DNA of 64,000 nt, taken from NCBI RefSeq assembly GCF_900114645.1, contig NZ_FOTR01000013.1, positions 1-64,000 on the forward strand. The letters are read 5' to 3'. The notes under the pieces are model-generated. The model was not told the origin of the DNA and did not search any database. It saw nothing but the letters and a program-made list of their open reading frames with translations. Shown one piece after another: positions 1 through 8,023 of this stretch. Both the position numbers and the translations under genes were made by a program. Position 1 is the stretch's first letter; each line of letters starts with the position of its first letter. The stretch is from Gracilibacillus orientalis (lineage in GTDB: Bacteria > Bacillota > Bacilli > Bacillales > Amphibacillaceae).

Positions 1-36
1 GACCCGACTGATTTTAACAATGATAAAGATAAATAA
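1..36 (+). CDS. possible C-terminal end of an upstream plus-strand gene (partial)
   Basis: Frame 1 from the first base stays open for 11 codons, reads DPTDFNNDKDK and stops at TAA (34-36). A plausible plus-strand terminator follows at 83-112, which is the main reason to suspect the tail of a real gene entering from the left. The peptide is too short to name a family, and an 11-codon open frame is common by chance. Confidence 0.25.
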   Translation, partial: DPTDFNNDKDK

Positions 37-82
37 TCAATTATTTTGACGTTTGTTATTCATTATATCAGGTCATTTGTTA

Positions 83-112
83 GGGCCGGTTGTTCCACAC
101 CGGTCCATTTTC
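83..112 (+). terminator. candidate intrinsic terminator, plus strand
   Basis: An 8-bp GC-rich stem with one G-U pair (83-90 against 99-106) and an 8-nt loop is followed by ATTTT. It would end a transcript entering from the left edge. Confidence 0.4.
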
Positions 113-119
113 ATTCTAA

Positions 120-148
120 CGAAAACCCACCACTTAATTGTGATGGGC
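120..148 (-). terminator. candidate terminator of the NRPS-like transcript
   Basis: On the minus strand CCCATCAC, a 6-nt loop, GTGGTGGG and then TTTT. It lies about 145 nt beyond the stop of the NRPS-like gene and faces the plus-strand terminator at 83-112, as expected for convergent transcripts. Confidence 0.5.
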
Positions 149-290
149 ATAAATCTTATAGAAAAGATAAAAATTCGCGTTCAGAACTCAGTTTTTTATC
201 ATTGGATATTTTTCAGATAACAATTGCTTTTAATGTATAGTAACTCACTTAGTTAGACGCTAGAACATCTATATAATGAAATTTGAATTA

Positions 291-3290
291 TTATACTTTA
301 ACAGATAACTTTAATTTTGGTGATGCTGGAATAAAGCCTATTTTTATCATGTAGTCAAAATATATATGCAACAACGAATGATTCATCTCCGGGCATTTCA
401 ATCCGCTTTCAGCTAAAGCTACCTGAGTATTTGACGAGTCATATTTTGGCATATTTTCATATAGCTCCCATGCTGTTTTATCTTTATAAAGAGGCTCAGT
501 TAACAATGGTAAAAAAGGTGTAAGTGCATTATCGCTTTGATTAAGTGTAGATTCAACTAATTGGTCGACCCATTCTTTATAAGGAGTTTTATTGATATTA
601 TATCCCATGTTTTTATTTATTTCTTCAAAAAAATCAACAATATCTAAACTCTGATTATATGAAGGCACCAAATGATATGCTTCGCCAAAGTTAGAGGGAT
701 TTCTACTAATTTCACAGATTGCTTTTGCTACATAATCGACAGGAACGAATTCCTTTCTTTGATTCGGAAGATCACCATAAGTTCCTAATTGAATACATCC
801 TTTTATCAGTCTAGCTACATAATCTTCAGTATTGTTAACTCCGGATCTACTATGCCCCATAATGAAACCAGGCCGGAATACTGTTACTGGCACTCCTCTT
901 TTATCAGCCTCCCACATTATTTTCTCTGCAACCCATTTACTCTGTGCATATCCTATGTCTTTGTAAAGATAGGTTTCACTAAAGTTTAAATTACTATCTT
1001 CCGTTATTTTATTTATGTTAGTAAAGAAACCAATTGGACCAAATACAGAAATGGTAGAAAGATAATGTACGGGTTTTAATTTATTGGCACAAGCAAAATC
1101 CAAAATGGTTTTAGTTCCTGTTACATTAGTGTTTTTATGCAATTCATAGGACTGAACATAATTGACTTTTGCTCCGTTATGATAAATAACATCTATAGTT
1201 TCAGACAATTGAGAAAAAGCATAACTTGATAATCCGAGTTTAGGTTTGTTTAAATCACCAGTAATTGGAATAATATTATATAAAAACTCTTTTTTCCAAA
1301 TAGAATACTTCTCCATGTTTTTTTGTATACGTTGCAAACCTTTTTGAGAACTAGAGTCTCTAACTAAACAGTAAATACGTGTTTCAGGATTAGTAAATAG
1401 TAACTCTTGTATTAAAAACGCACCTAAAAATCCAGTTGCTCCAGTTAAAAATATGGCTTTTTGCTTAAAAGAAGAAGGATTAAAATGTTGTAACGGTGCG
1501 ATTTTTTGATCTAACTGAACTTCTGCTGCTAAATCTAACGATTCTGCTTTAATCGAATCCTGGTTTAAAAATGTGCAAATTTTTGCGATTGTAGGGTATT
1601 CATACAAAACACTTGCAGGTAACTTAGTTTGGAGAGATTCCTGCATTTGAATAATTGCTCGAGCAACTAATATTGAATTGCCTCCGAGATCAAAAAAATC
1701 ATCATTTACTCCTATTTTATCAACTAATAAAATCTTTTCCCAAATACTAGTCAAACTCACTTCTTCTCTTTTTCGTGGCTCTTGATAACTAATACCCAAA
1801 TCAGGGCGTGTAAACATCTTTCCTGAGGACAACGCATTCCGATCAACTTTCCCATTATTTGTTAAAGGCAACTCGTCCTTTATTACATAATTAGACGGAA
1901 GCATATAGTTTGGTAATTTTTGCTCTAGAAATGCTTTTAAATATCTCAGTTCCAAAGTCATACGATCCTTTGGAACTACAAAAGCAACCAACCTTTTATC
2001 ACCTGGTGTAACTTCGTTTACCATAACTGTACAAGCTTTTATAGATCCAAATTGTGAAATGGTAGTTTCAAGTTCACCTAGTTCTATGCGAAACCCTCGA
2101 ATCTTCACTTGATGATCGACTCTTCCCAAAAATTCTATGTTCCCATCATCTGCTTGTCGAACCAAATCACCAGTTTTGTACAACCGTTCACCATTGTGTT
2201 CAATAAATTTTTCATCAGTTAATTCTTTTCGATTCCAATAACCTCGAGCAACTCCAAGCCCACCAGCAACGAGTTCACCAATTTCCCCATCTTTTACTCT
2301 CTTTAACTGTTCATCCATAATATAAACATTTGTATTTGTTATTGCATTACCAATCGGAATATTACGATTTAGATTCCAGTTGGAAGGAATTTCAAAAAAG
2401 GTTGTAAATACAGTGTTTTCCGTCGGGCCATACCCATTAATAATGCGGGTATTTTTCAAATTTTTCTTAGCTTTTGTAGCTGAAGAAGTTGACATGACGT
2501 CTCCACCAGTTATTAAATATTTAAGTCCATTCATGTACTCCAATCTTTCTTCCACCATTAAATTAAATAGACCTGTTGTAAGAAACATGATGGATATATT
2601 ATTTTCCTTTAAAATATTACAAATACTGGTCGGTGATGCTTTTCTGAATTTGGGGATCACTAGGGTCGCACCGTTCAATAATGCCCCCCATATTTCTAGG
2701 GTCGATGCATCAAAAGATATAGTCGAAACAAGAGGTATTGTATCCTGTTTATTAATAGAAATATAATTGGTATCACAAACTAATCGTATAATTCCTTGAT
2801 GTGGCACCATCACTCCTTTAGGTGTTCCTGTAGAGCCTGAAGTATACATCATGTATGCCACATCTGTTGGTTCTACTTCTTTTTGGTGATTAATGCGATT
2901 TGCAGCTACTATTTGAGTTGATTCATTATCTAGTAGTATAGCTCCAATATTGACTACTGGCATGTTAGAAATAATAGCACTGGTTGTGATTAGAACAGAT
3001 ATTTTCGAATCTTCAATTATAAACTCGATGCGTTCTTTTGGATTTGCTGTATCAATGGGGACATATATGGCTCCAATATTCACAATAGCTAACATTGCTA
3101 CTATAAGGTCTTTTGAACGTTCAAGAGATATACCTACTCTATCTCCTTTTCGTGTACCTTTCAAAAATAAATAATTAGAAAGTTGATTGCTAGACTTCTC
3201 TAAATTCTCGTAAGTTATTTTTTCTCCGTCTACTATTAGCGCAACCTGGTCTGGTGTTTCCTTAGCATGTTTTGATAAAATAAGACTCAA
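291..3290 (-). CDS. one-module NRPS-like carboxylate reductase (A-T-R)
   Basis: This cytosolic multidomain enzyme of about 1000 residues has no condensation domain. The adenylation domain (about 1-490) shows the ATP loop YTSGSTGTPKG (149-159), FDAS (193-196), NGYGPTE (285-291), YKTGD and the NGKVDR lysine (K481). The carrier domain follows with DLGGNS (S539 is the phosphopantetheine site). A thioester reductase of the extended short-chain dehydrogenase type completes it, with GATGFLG (617-623), STIS (745-748) and YAQSK (Y781, K785). The expected chemistry is ATP-dependent activation of an acid, loading on the carrier, and NADPH-dependent release as an aldehyde. Aligning by eye to GrsA, the pocket reads DALFIGGVFK. 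D194 indicates an alpha-amino acid, and the code is closer to the Val-type codes I remember than to others; this is inference. The TTG start used here lies 22 nt from the SD, whereas an in-frame ATT at 3305-3303 has ideal spacing. Lys2-type or CAR-type reductase names are alternatives. Confidence 0.9.
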   Translation of the reverse strand: MSLILSKHAKETPDQVALIVDGEKITYENLEKSSNQLSNYLFLKGTRKGDRVGISLERSKDLIVAMLAIVNIGAIYVPIDTANPKERIEFIIEDSKISVLITTSAIISNMPVVNIGAILLDNESTQIVAANRINHQKEVEPTDVAYMMYTSGSTGTPKGVMVPHQGIIRLVCDTNYISINKQDTIPLVSTISFDASTLEIWGALLNGATLVIPKFRKASPTSICNILKENNISIMFLTTGLFNLMVEERLEYMNGLKYLITGGDVMSTSSATKAKKNLKNTRIINGYGPTENTVFTTFFEIPSNWNLNRNIPIGNAITNTNVYIMDEQLKRVKDGEIGELVAGGLGVARGYWNRKELTDEKFIEHNGERLYKTGDLVRQADDGNIEFLGRVDHQVKIRGFRIELGELETTISQFGSIKACTVMVNEVTPGDKRLVAFVVPKDRMTLELRYLKAFLEQKLPNYMLPSNYVIKDELPLTNNGKVDRNALSSGKMFTRPDLGISYQEPRKREEVSLTSIWEKILLVDKIGVNDDFFDLGGNSILVARAIIQMQESLQTKLPASVLYEYPTIAKICTFLNQDSIKAESLDLAAEVQLDQKIAPLQHFNPSSFKQKAIFLTGATGFLGAFLIQELLFTNPETRIYCLVRDSSSQKGLQRIQKNMEKYSIWKKEFLYNIIPITGDLNKPKLGLSSYAFSQLSETIDVIYHNGAKVNYVQSYELHKNTNVTGTKTILDFACANKLKPVHYLSTISVFGPIGFFTNINKITEDSNLNFSETYLYKDIGYAQSKWVAEKIMWEADKRGVPVTVFRPGFIMGHSRSGVNNTEDYVARLIKGCIQLGTYGDLPNQRKEFVPVDYVAKAICEISRNPSNFGEAYHLVPSYNQSLDIVDFFEEINKNMGYNINKTPYKEWVDQLVESTLNQSDNALTPFLPLLTEPLYKDKTAWELYENMPKYDSSNTQVALAESGLKCPEMNHSLLHIYFDYMIKIGFIPASPKLKLSVKV

Positions 3291-3511
3291 ATTATTTGGT
3301 TTAATATAAAAACCTCCTATTTTTTCATATAATTAGTTATGGAAACTGTCGATCGATTGTTTCTGCGTGCTCAGATCAAAGATCTGACTTTTCAGCGCCA
3401 GATCTATCCCAGACAGGATACAATTGATTATACCCTCTAATCCTGTTTTTGCGCTTTTAGAACAAATGTTATTATTTTAAATGAATATTTCTCACCTCCT
3501 TTAAAAATCCG

Positions 3512-3547
3512 AAAAACACAAAAACTCCGTCAAAATAGACGGAGTTT
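3512..3547 (-). terminator. riboswitch expression-platform terminator
   Basis: A perfect 10-bp stem (3522-3531 with 3538-3547) and a 6-nt loop are followed on the minus strand by TTTTTGTGTTTTT. The 5' arm contains TCCGTC, which could instead pair with GACGGA just upstream (3545-3554 region). That gives mutually exclusive terminator and antiterminator hairpins directly after the c-di-GMP aptamer. Confidence 0.9.
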
Positions 3548-3549
3548 CC

Positions 3550-3645
3550 GTCGTATTCGGCAACTGGCTGGCATAGATTTATATTTCACCTTAGCCCCTA
3601 TAGCTTTGCGTCACCACTTTTCAATGGTTTTGCTATTATCGTACG
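3550..3645 (-). promoter_or_regulatory. cyclic-di-GMP-I (GEMM) riboswitch aptamer
   Basis: Read on the minus strand, the element has all the GEMM-I landmarks in order: GCAAAACC, a GAAA tetraloop, GTGGTGACGCAAAGC, a short stem, GGGGCTAAGG, then ATGCCAGCCAGTTGCCG. The closing stem may use CGTA (near 3640) with TACG (near 3553). It sits between a minus-strand promoter and an intrinsic terminator, with the NRPS-like gene as the only downstream gene. Class I riboswitches sense the second messenger c-di-GMP. From the overlap of the closing stem with the possible antiterminator I infer a ligand-induced OFF switch, but the sign is not certain. Confidence 0.92.
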
Positions 3646-3673
3646 ATAATTCAATTATTACTATTTAAATTTT

Positions 3674-3701
3674 ATATTAAGTTTAGCACAATATTTTTCA
3701 A
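3674..3701 (-). promoter_or_regulatory. sigma-A-like promoter for the riboswitch/NRPS transcript
   Basis: TTGAAA (3701-3696), a 16-nt spacer and TAATAT (3679-3674) on the minus strand. Initiation near 3667 would begin the transcript about 20-25 nt before the aptamer. Confidence 0.6.
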
Positions 3702-4110
3702 CTAGAATTTTTATTATTTTTGTAGGATTTAAGAAAAAGTGAAAAGACCCTTACATTTTATCTTGCCATGTTAATCCAGAAGCATTATTTAATGTTTCTA
3801 CTTATTTAACTTTTATATATAAAGATATCTCTTTTGAGTAAATTATGTATAATTTAAAATAGAAACTATTTAATTACACTATTGAATAAAAGAATTTTTG
3901 ACAATATATGTCGAAAGTAATTATAGTTTTGAATTATGGATTGTGGATCCTAAAGTAATAAAACTTTCGTATTATATGATCCAAATAATTCTAATTCATG
4001 TTGTTTTCACCTTTACAGTAACTAAATAATCATATTTTGTCAATATAATACAATAATAAACTTTTTTCACCATTTTCATTTAAAAATATTTAACATTACA
4101 CAATTTCTGA

Positions 4111-4139
4111 TTAACACTATTCGAGCTTACTATTATAAT
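4111..4139 (+). promoter_or_regulatory. sigma-A promoter of the PPTase gene
   Basis: TTAACA (4111-4116), a 17-nt spacer and a perfect TATAAT (4134-4139), about 75 nt before the PPTase start. The rest of 3702-4110 is very AT-rich. I see no gene or RNA structure there, and no riboswitch on this side of the divergent pair. Confidence 0.7.
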
Positions 4140-4214
4140 GATATAGTTCTAATGTTCAGAATTTACAGGAAATTTGTTCTTTGCTATTTTACAAAATCTT
4201 AAAGAGGTGATGTT

Positions 4215-4898
4215 ATGAAAATAGTTGCCACAAAAATAGATGATTTTGACTTAACCATACGGAATCGTTTTATATCTTCGATAAGTACTGAAAGGAGATC
4301 AAGACTTGAAAAGTATCGATCTGTAAATGACCAGATTCGATCTATTGTTAGCGAACTTCTTCTGAGAAAGTCAGTAATAGATTATTGGGGGATAGAAAAT
4401 AAATACATATCATTTTACTACAATGAATATGGGAAGCCTTTTTTTCAAAATTATCCAGACTTTCATTTTAATCTTTCGCATTCAGGAGAATGGGTTACCA
4501 TTGCTTTAGATCACTTTCCAATTGGTGTTGATATTGAACATATCGTACCAATTGATCTTAAGCTCGCACACCATTTTTTTAGTCCATCAGAAATTTATCA
4601 GCTAGAGAAACAACCAATCCAAAATAGACTTTCTTACTTCTATAAAATATGGACACTAAAAGAAAGCTTTATAAAAGGTGTTGGTAAAGGATTTTTTTTA
4701 TCTCCTGAAACATTTTCATTTGATTTAAAACTTGAAAAAATTGATCGTCACCCCAAGAATATAGATACAACATATTGGACGTTTAAACATTTTTTTCTGG
4801 ATTCAAATTATGTTTTAGCCATAGCAAGTTATAATCGAAGGCCAAAAAGTATTGAAATAATATCATTTCAAAAGCTAATTAAAGAAATAGATCTATAA
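4215..4898 (+). CDS. Sfp-type 4'-phosphopantetheinyl transferase
   Basis: A 227-residue enzyme of the Sfp/Gsp family that moves the phosphopantetheine arm from CoA to a serine of carrier domains. Family motifs are visible: NLSHSG (86-91), the Mg-binding GVDIE (104-108) and WTLKESFIK (146-154), with G-GKGF following. The length fits Sfp (224) rather than the short AcpS (about 120). The SD GAGGTG lies 5 nt before the ATG. It is divergent from the A-T-R gene, whose carrier serine is its obvious substrate, so the two probably form a pair. It may also serve other carriers, and nothing in the window tests this. It has no riboswitch, so it may be expressed independently of c-di-GMP. Confidence 0.93.
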   Translation: MKIVATKIDDFDLTIRNRFISSISTERRSRLEKYRSVNDQIRSIVSELLLRKSVIDYWGIENKYISFYYNEYGKPFFQNYPDFHFNLSHSGEWVTIALDHFPIGVDIEHIVPIDLKLAHHFFSPSEIYQLEKQPIQNRLSYFYKIWTLKESFIKGVGKGFFLSPETFSFDLKLEKIDRHPKNIDTTYWTFKHFFLDSNYVLAIASYNRRPKSIEIISFQKLIKEIDL

Positions 4899-4902
4899 AA
4901 AT

Positions 4903-4930
4903 AAGGAGCGCTTTTCCATGGCGCTCCTTC
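4903..4930 (+). terminator. terminator after the PPTase gene
   Basis: A 9-bp perfect stem AAGGAGCGC/GCGCTCCTT with a 9-nt loop follows the PPTase stop by 4 nt. The T-tract is weak, but placement supports the call. Confidence 0.6.
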
Positions 4931-4962
4931 CTTAACTACATAGATTTTGTATTCACGACTTA

Positions 4963-5740
4963 TTAAAATATGCCTTTATTTAATCCACGTTGTAAAGCGT
5001 TGACAACCATAGACGGACGACTAAGGACTTTATCATAAGGTGTATCTAAAAATTTCTGTAAAGAGCCGATTGTATTAGGACCTATTAAACCATCTACTTT
5101 AGCACCAACCTTACTTTGTAGTGCTTTAATGACTAAGTTACCCTTGTTGCCATTACCGAAATCATTAGTTGTACCATTCACGTTGTTACGTACTTGATCG
5201 CTTATACGCTTATAATGCCCTCTACTACTGTATCAAGGTATTCTTGCAATGCTCTGGTGTCTTGCCATTAACTCTTAAATTAGCCGTATTTTCTAATATT
5301 TTTTATAACCACTACCGGAATTAATACACAATTCTATTGCGATTTGAATCTAAGTTACCTGGTCCATGCCTATAAGTTGCATACCAACATTGTGCATTAT
5401 CTTCAAACGACTGGATAACTTGAATATCATCTACTTGGTAATGCCAAGATGCATCACGAGGACTATCAAACTGAATTGCATTGATTACTGCCAAATCATC
5501 TATTTGCGCTTCGCCAATTATGGCACGTTTTAAATAGCCTCTTTCGATTGTCGTATTTGCGATATGAACACTTGTATTATAGCTTCGTCAATAAACGTTA
5601 AGCCATCCAAGTGTATGAGATTACCACTTATACGGATGTCTTCTTTTTTAAGGTTAATCTGTGAAACTATGCCGTCCACTTCTACTTTTAGGTATAGTCG
5701 GATAGAAGGTTTACCACCGAATAGCCAAAAGAATAGCAAA
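4963..5740 (-). pseudogene. prophage scar: tail-protein piece joined to a frameshifted amidase
   Basis: From 5739 the minus strand encodes a fragment resembling phage tail/structural proteins (GNLIHLDGLTF, then in a shifted frame ERGYLKRAIIGEAQIDDLAV). The frame then runs directly into the middle of an N-acetylmuramoyl-L-alanine amidase (ASWHYQVDD, VIQSF, NAQCW). The amidase stops at RIVY-TAA near 5323. Recognisable amidase continues in other frames (LRVNGKTPEH, then HYKRISDQVRNNV) and ends in a peptidoglycan-binding repeat (VGAKVDGLIGPNTIGSLQKFL region, 4963-5181). At least two frameshifts and a large internal deletion are needed to explain this, so neither product is functional. The 72-residue C-terminal frame alone is unlikely to be made. 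Confidence 0.8.
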
Positions 5741-5804
5741 ACAGAAATTCACACCTAAAAAATGCAGAAACTATGAGTGATTGGGGTGATGGGGGGCTAT
5801 AAAA

Positions 5805-5909
5805 AATAGAGTAGGTCAATTAGTTAAAAATTACTGTACAAATGATCCTCTTAAGATAGCTGAATCCATGGGTATAGTGATTCCCCACGTTTTGCACACT
5901 AATTTCTAA
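5805..5909 (+). pseudogene. fragment resembling ImmA/IrrE-type metallopeptidase N-terminus
   Basis: The plus strand reads NRVGQLVKNYCTNDPLKIAE followed by SMGIVIP before a stop, which resembles the N-terminus of phage ImmA/IrrE proteins (LVKKYKTNDPFEIA type). The HExxH metalloprotease motif is absent and no good start is seen. It lies beside the tail/amidase scar, so both are probably remains of one element. The rest of 5740-6076 has no gene I can support. Confidence 0.45.
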
Positions 5910-6076
5910 ATGTCACAATTTGATATCGTATTCTTTCGACACCTGTTTATCTTGTATTATTTCATTTGCGCAACATTTAAATAAAGAAAAATTCGGCTAA
6001 TCGAAGTAGTTATAGTTAAGGCCTTCATTTACTAATAAAAAAATAATGAATTTTATACTGTCTTATAGTGTAAAAT

Positions 6077-6109
6077 AAAATAGAGAGACTGTAATAGCCT
6101 CTCTATTTT
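6077..6109 (-). terminator. rny terminator
   Basis: An 11-bp stem AAAATAGAGAG/CTCTCTATTTT overlaps the rny stop codon and is followed on the minus strand by TTATTTTACA. Confidence 0.8.
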
Positions 6110-7662
6110 GCGTATTCTACTGAGCGAGTTTCACGGATTACGGTTACTTTTATGTGACCAGGATAATCCAACTCATCCTCAATTCGTTTTCGAATATCTC
6201 TTGAGATCTTGGTAGATTCTGCATCATCAATTTCATCTGGTTTCACTATGATACGAATTTCCCTACCAGCTTGAATTGCAAATGATTTTTCAACACCTGC
6301 ATATGATTCTGAAATCTCTTCTAGTTTTTCTAAACGTTTAATGTAATTCTCTAGTGTCTCACTTCTTGCACCTGGACGAGCCGCTGAAAGTGCATCTGCT
6401 GCAGCAACGATTACTGCAATGACAGATGTTGCTTCTTCATCTCCATGGTGTGAAGCAACTGAATTAATAACAACTTCATTTTCTTTGTATTTCGTTGCTA
6501 GCTCTTTACCGATTTCTACGTGGCTACCTTCCACTTCATGGTCAATTGCTTTCCCAATGTCATGTAATAAACCGGCACGCCTAGCAAGTGTTTGATCTTC
6601 TCCGAGCTCAGCAGCTAATAGACCGGATAAATAAGCTACTTCCGTTGAGTGTTTTAAAACATTCTGTCCATAGCTTGTTCGATATTTCAATCGCCCTAAT
6701 ATTTTCACTAGATCAGGATGAAGACCATGAACTCCTATTTCAAACGTTGTCTGTTCTCCATAATCACGAATATATTCATCGACTTCTCGTCTTGATTTAT
6801 CCACCATTTCTTCAATTCTGGCGGGGTGAATACGCCCATCTTGCACTAATTTTTCTAATGCGATTCGAGCAATCTCACGACGGATTGGGTCAAAACCAGA
6901 TAAGATTACCGCTTCTGGTGTATCGTCAATTATTAGATCAATACCTGTTAGAGTTTCTAATGTTCGAATATTGCGTCCTTCACGACCAATAATTCGACCT
7001 TTCATCTCATCATTCGGAAGATTGACAACGGAAACTGTGGTTTCAGCCACATGATCAGCAGCACATCGTTGTAGTGCTAACGACAAGACGTTTTTAGCTT
7101 TCTTATCAGCTTCTTCTTTCGCACGATTTTCTGCTTCTTTGATAATCATGGCTGATTCATGTGTCACTTCTTCTTCCACACGTTGCAAAATAATTTGTTT
7201 TGCTTGATCCGTGGTATATCCTGATATCCGCTCTAATTCTGCTTGTTGCTCGCTTAACATTGCTCCAACTTTGCTTTCCATTTCTTCAATTTGTTGTTGT
7301 TTTTCTGTAAGCGAACCTTCTTTCTTTTCTAACAATAACTCACGCTTGTCTAAAGTTTGATCCTTACGATTAAGGTTTTCTTCCTTTTGCATGAGACGAC
7401 TTTCAAGCTTTTGAATTTCTGCTCGACGTTCTCTAAGCTCTTCATCCGCTTGTTGACGAATTATATGATTTTCGTCCTTCGCTTCTAGTAATGCTTCTTT
7501 CTTCGCAACTTCAGCGTTTTTATAGCCCTCTTCCACAATTTGTTTTGCTAATTCTTCTGCACTCGAAATTTTCTTCTCTGCAATTTTCTTTCTAATCAGA
7601 TAACCAACAACAATACCGACAAATGTAAGCAAAATGGAGATGATGATCGCTGTAGTATCCAT
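6103..7662 (-). CDS. rny: ribonuclease Y
   Basis: A 519-residue membrane-anchored endoribonuclease that initiates mRNA decay. Domains in order: one N-terminal transmembrane segment (about 5-22), a long charged coiled coil (about 30-195), a KH RNA-binding domain with [10 protein letters not shown] (222-231), and an HD domain with [12 protein letters not shown] whose His-Asp pair is near 367-368. I start at the ATG at 7662 because GAGGAGGTGAAAGT precedes it and the 11 codons upstream are not conserved. In B. subtilis ymdB and spoVS follow rny; here a prophage scar does. Confidence 0.97.
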   Translation of the reverse strand: MDTTAIIISILLTFVGIVVGYLIRKKIAEKKISSAEELAKQIVEEGYKNAEVAKKEALLEAKDENHIIRQQADEELRERRAEIQKLESRLMQKEENLNRKDQTLDKRELLLEKKEGSLTEKQQQIEEMESKVGAMLSEQQAELERISGYTTDQAKQIILQRVEEEVTHESAMIIKEAENRAKEEADKKAKNVLSLALQRCAADHVAETTVSVVNLPNDEMKGRIIGREGRNIRTLETLTGIDLIIDDTPEAVILSGFDPIRREIARIALEKLVQDGRIHPARIEEMVDKSRREVDEYIRDYGEQTTFEIGVHGLHPDLVKILGRLKYRTSYGQNVLKHSTEVAYLSGLLAAELGEDQTLARRAGLLHDIGKAIDHEVEGSHVEIGKELATKYKENEVVINSVASHHGDEEATSVIAVIVAAADALSAARPGARSETLENYIKRLEKLEEISESYAGVEKSFAIQAGREIRIIVKPDEIDDAESTKISRDIRKRIEDELDYPGHIKVTVIRETRSVEYAK

Positions 7663-7735
7663 ACTTTCACCTCCTCTTGCTATAAACTTGTACAATTTTT
7701 AAGTCGGCATGTACAATAATACGTTTTTAAAATTT

Positions 7736-7769
7736 ACATGTATAATATTTGTTGAATTATACATGTTAA
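7736..7769 (-). promoter_or_regulatory. rny promoter embedded in a perfect inverted repeat
   Basis: On the minus strand TTAACA (7769-7764), 16 nt, TATTAT (7747-7742). The same bases hold an 11-bp perfect inverted repeat, ACATGTATAAT (7736-7746) and ATTATACATGT (7756-7766), with a 9-nt spacer, which looks like an operator. The remaining 7770-7979 stretch has nothing else I can support. Confidence 0.55.
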
Positions 7770-7979
7770 TTTTAATCTTCTATTACTAGGATGTCAAGGA
7801 ATGTAAAGATTTTGCATCAATATGAAGGAACAGGTAAAACATACCGAATCTATAGTCTTATTCTTATTGTAAATGTAAAATAATGACTTTTGCATTCTGG
7901 CAGATCAGGCTTCTCATCCATTCTTCACTCCAGTATCCCATCAATTTCACTCTTGCCAAAGGCAATATAATATACTATA

Positions 7980-8014
7980 AAAGAAACTCCACAGTCAATT
8001 ACTGACTACGGAGC
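7980..8014 (-). terminator. recA terminator
   Basis: CTCCGTAGTCAG, TAAT, TGACTGTGGAG then TTTCTTTT on the minus strand, 10 nt past the recA stop. Confidence 0.85.
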
Positions 8015-8023
8015 ATGGATTTT

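Noticed and set aside
46-240. 64-codon plus-strand frame
   Set aside because: No SD, no recognisable protein, and it contains both facing terminator hairpins.
3350-3430. Possible second riboswitch in the A-T-R leader
   Set aside because: Hairpins are present but match no aptamer I know; kept only as an observation in the findings.
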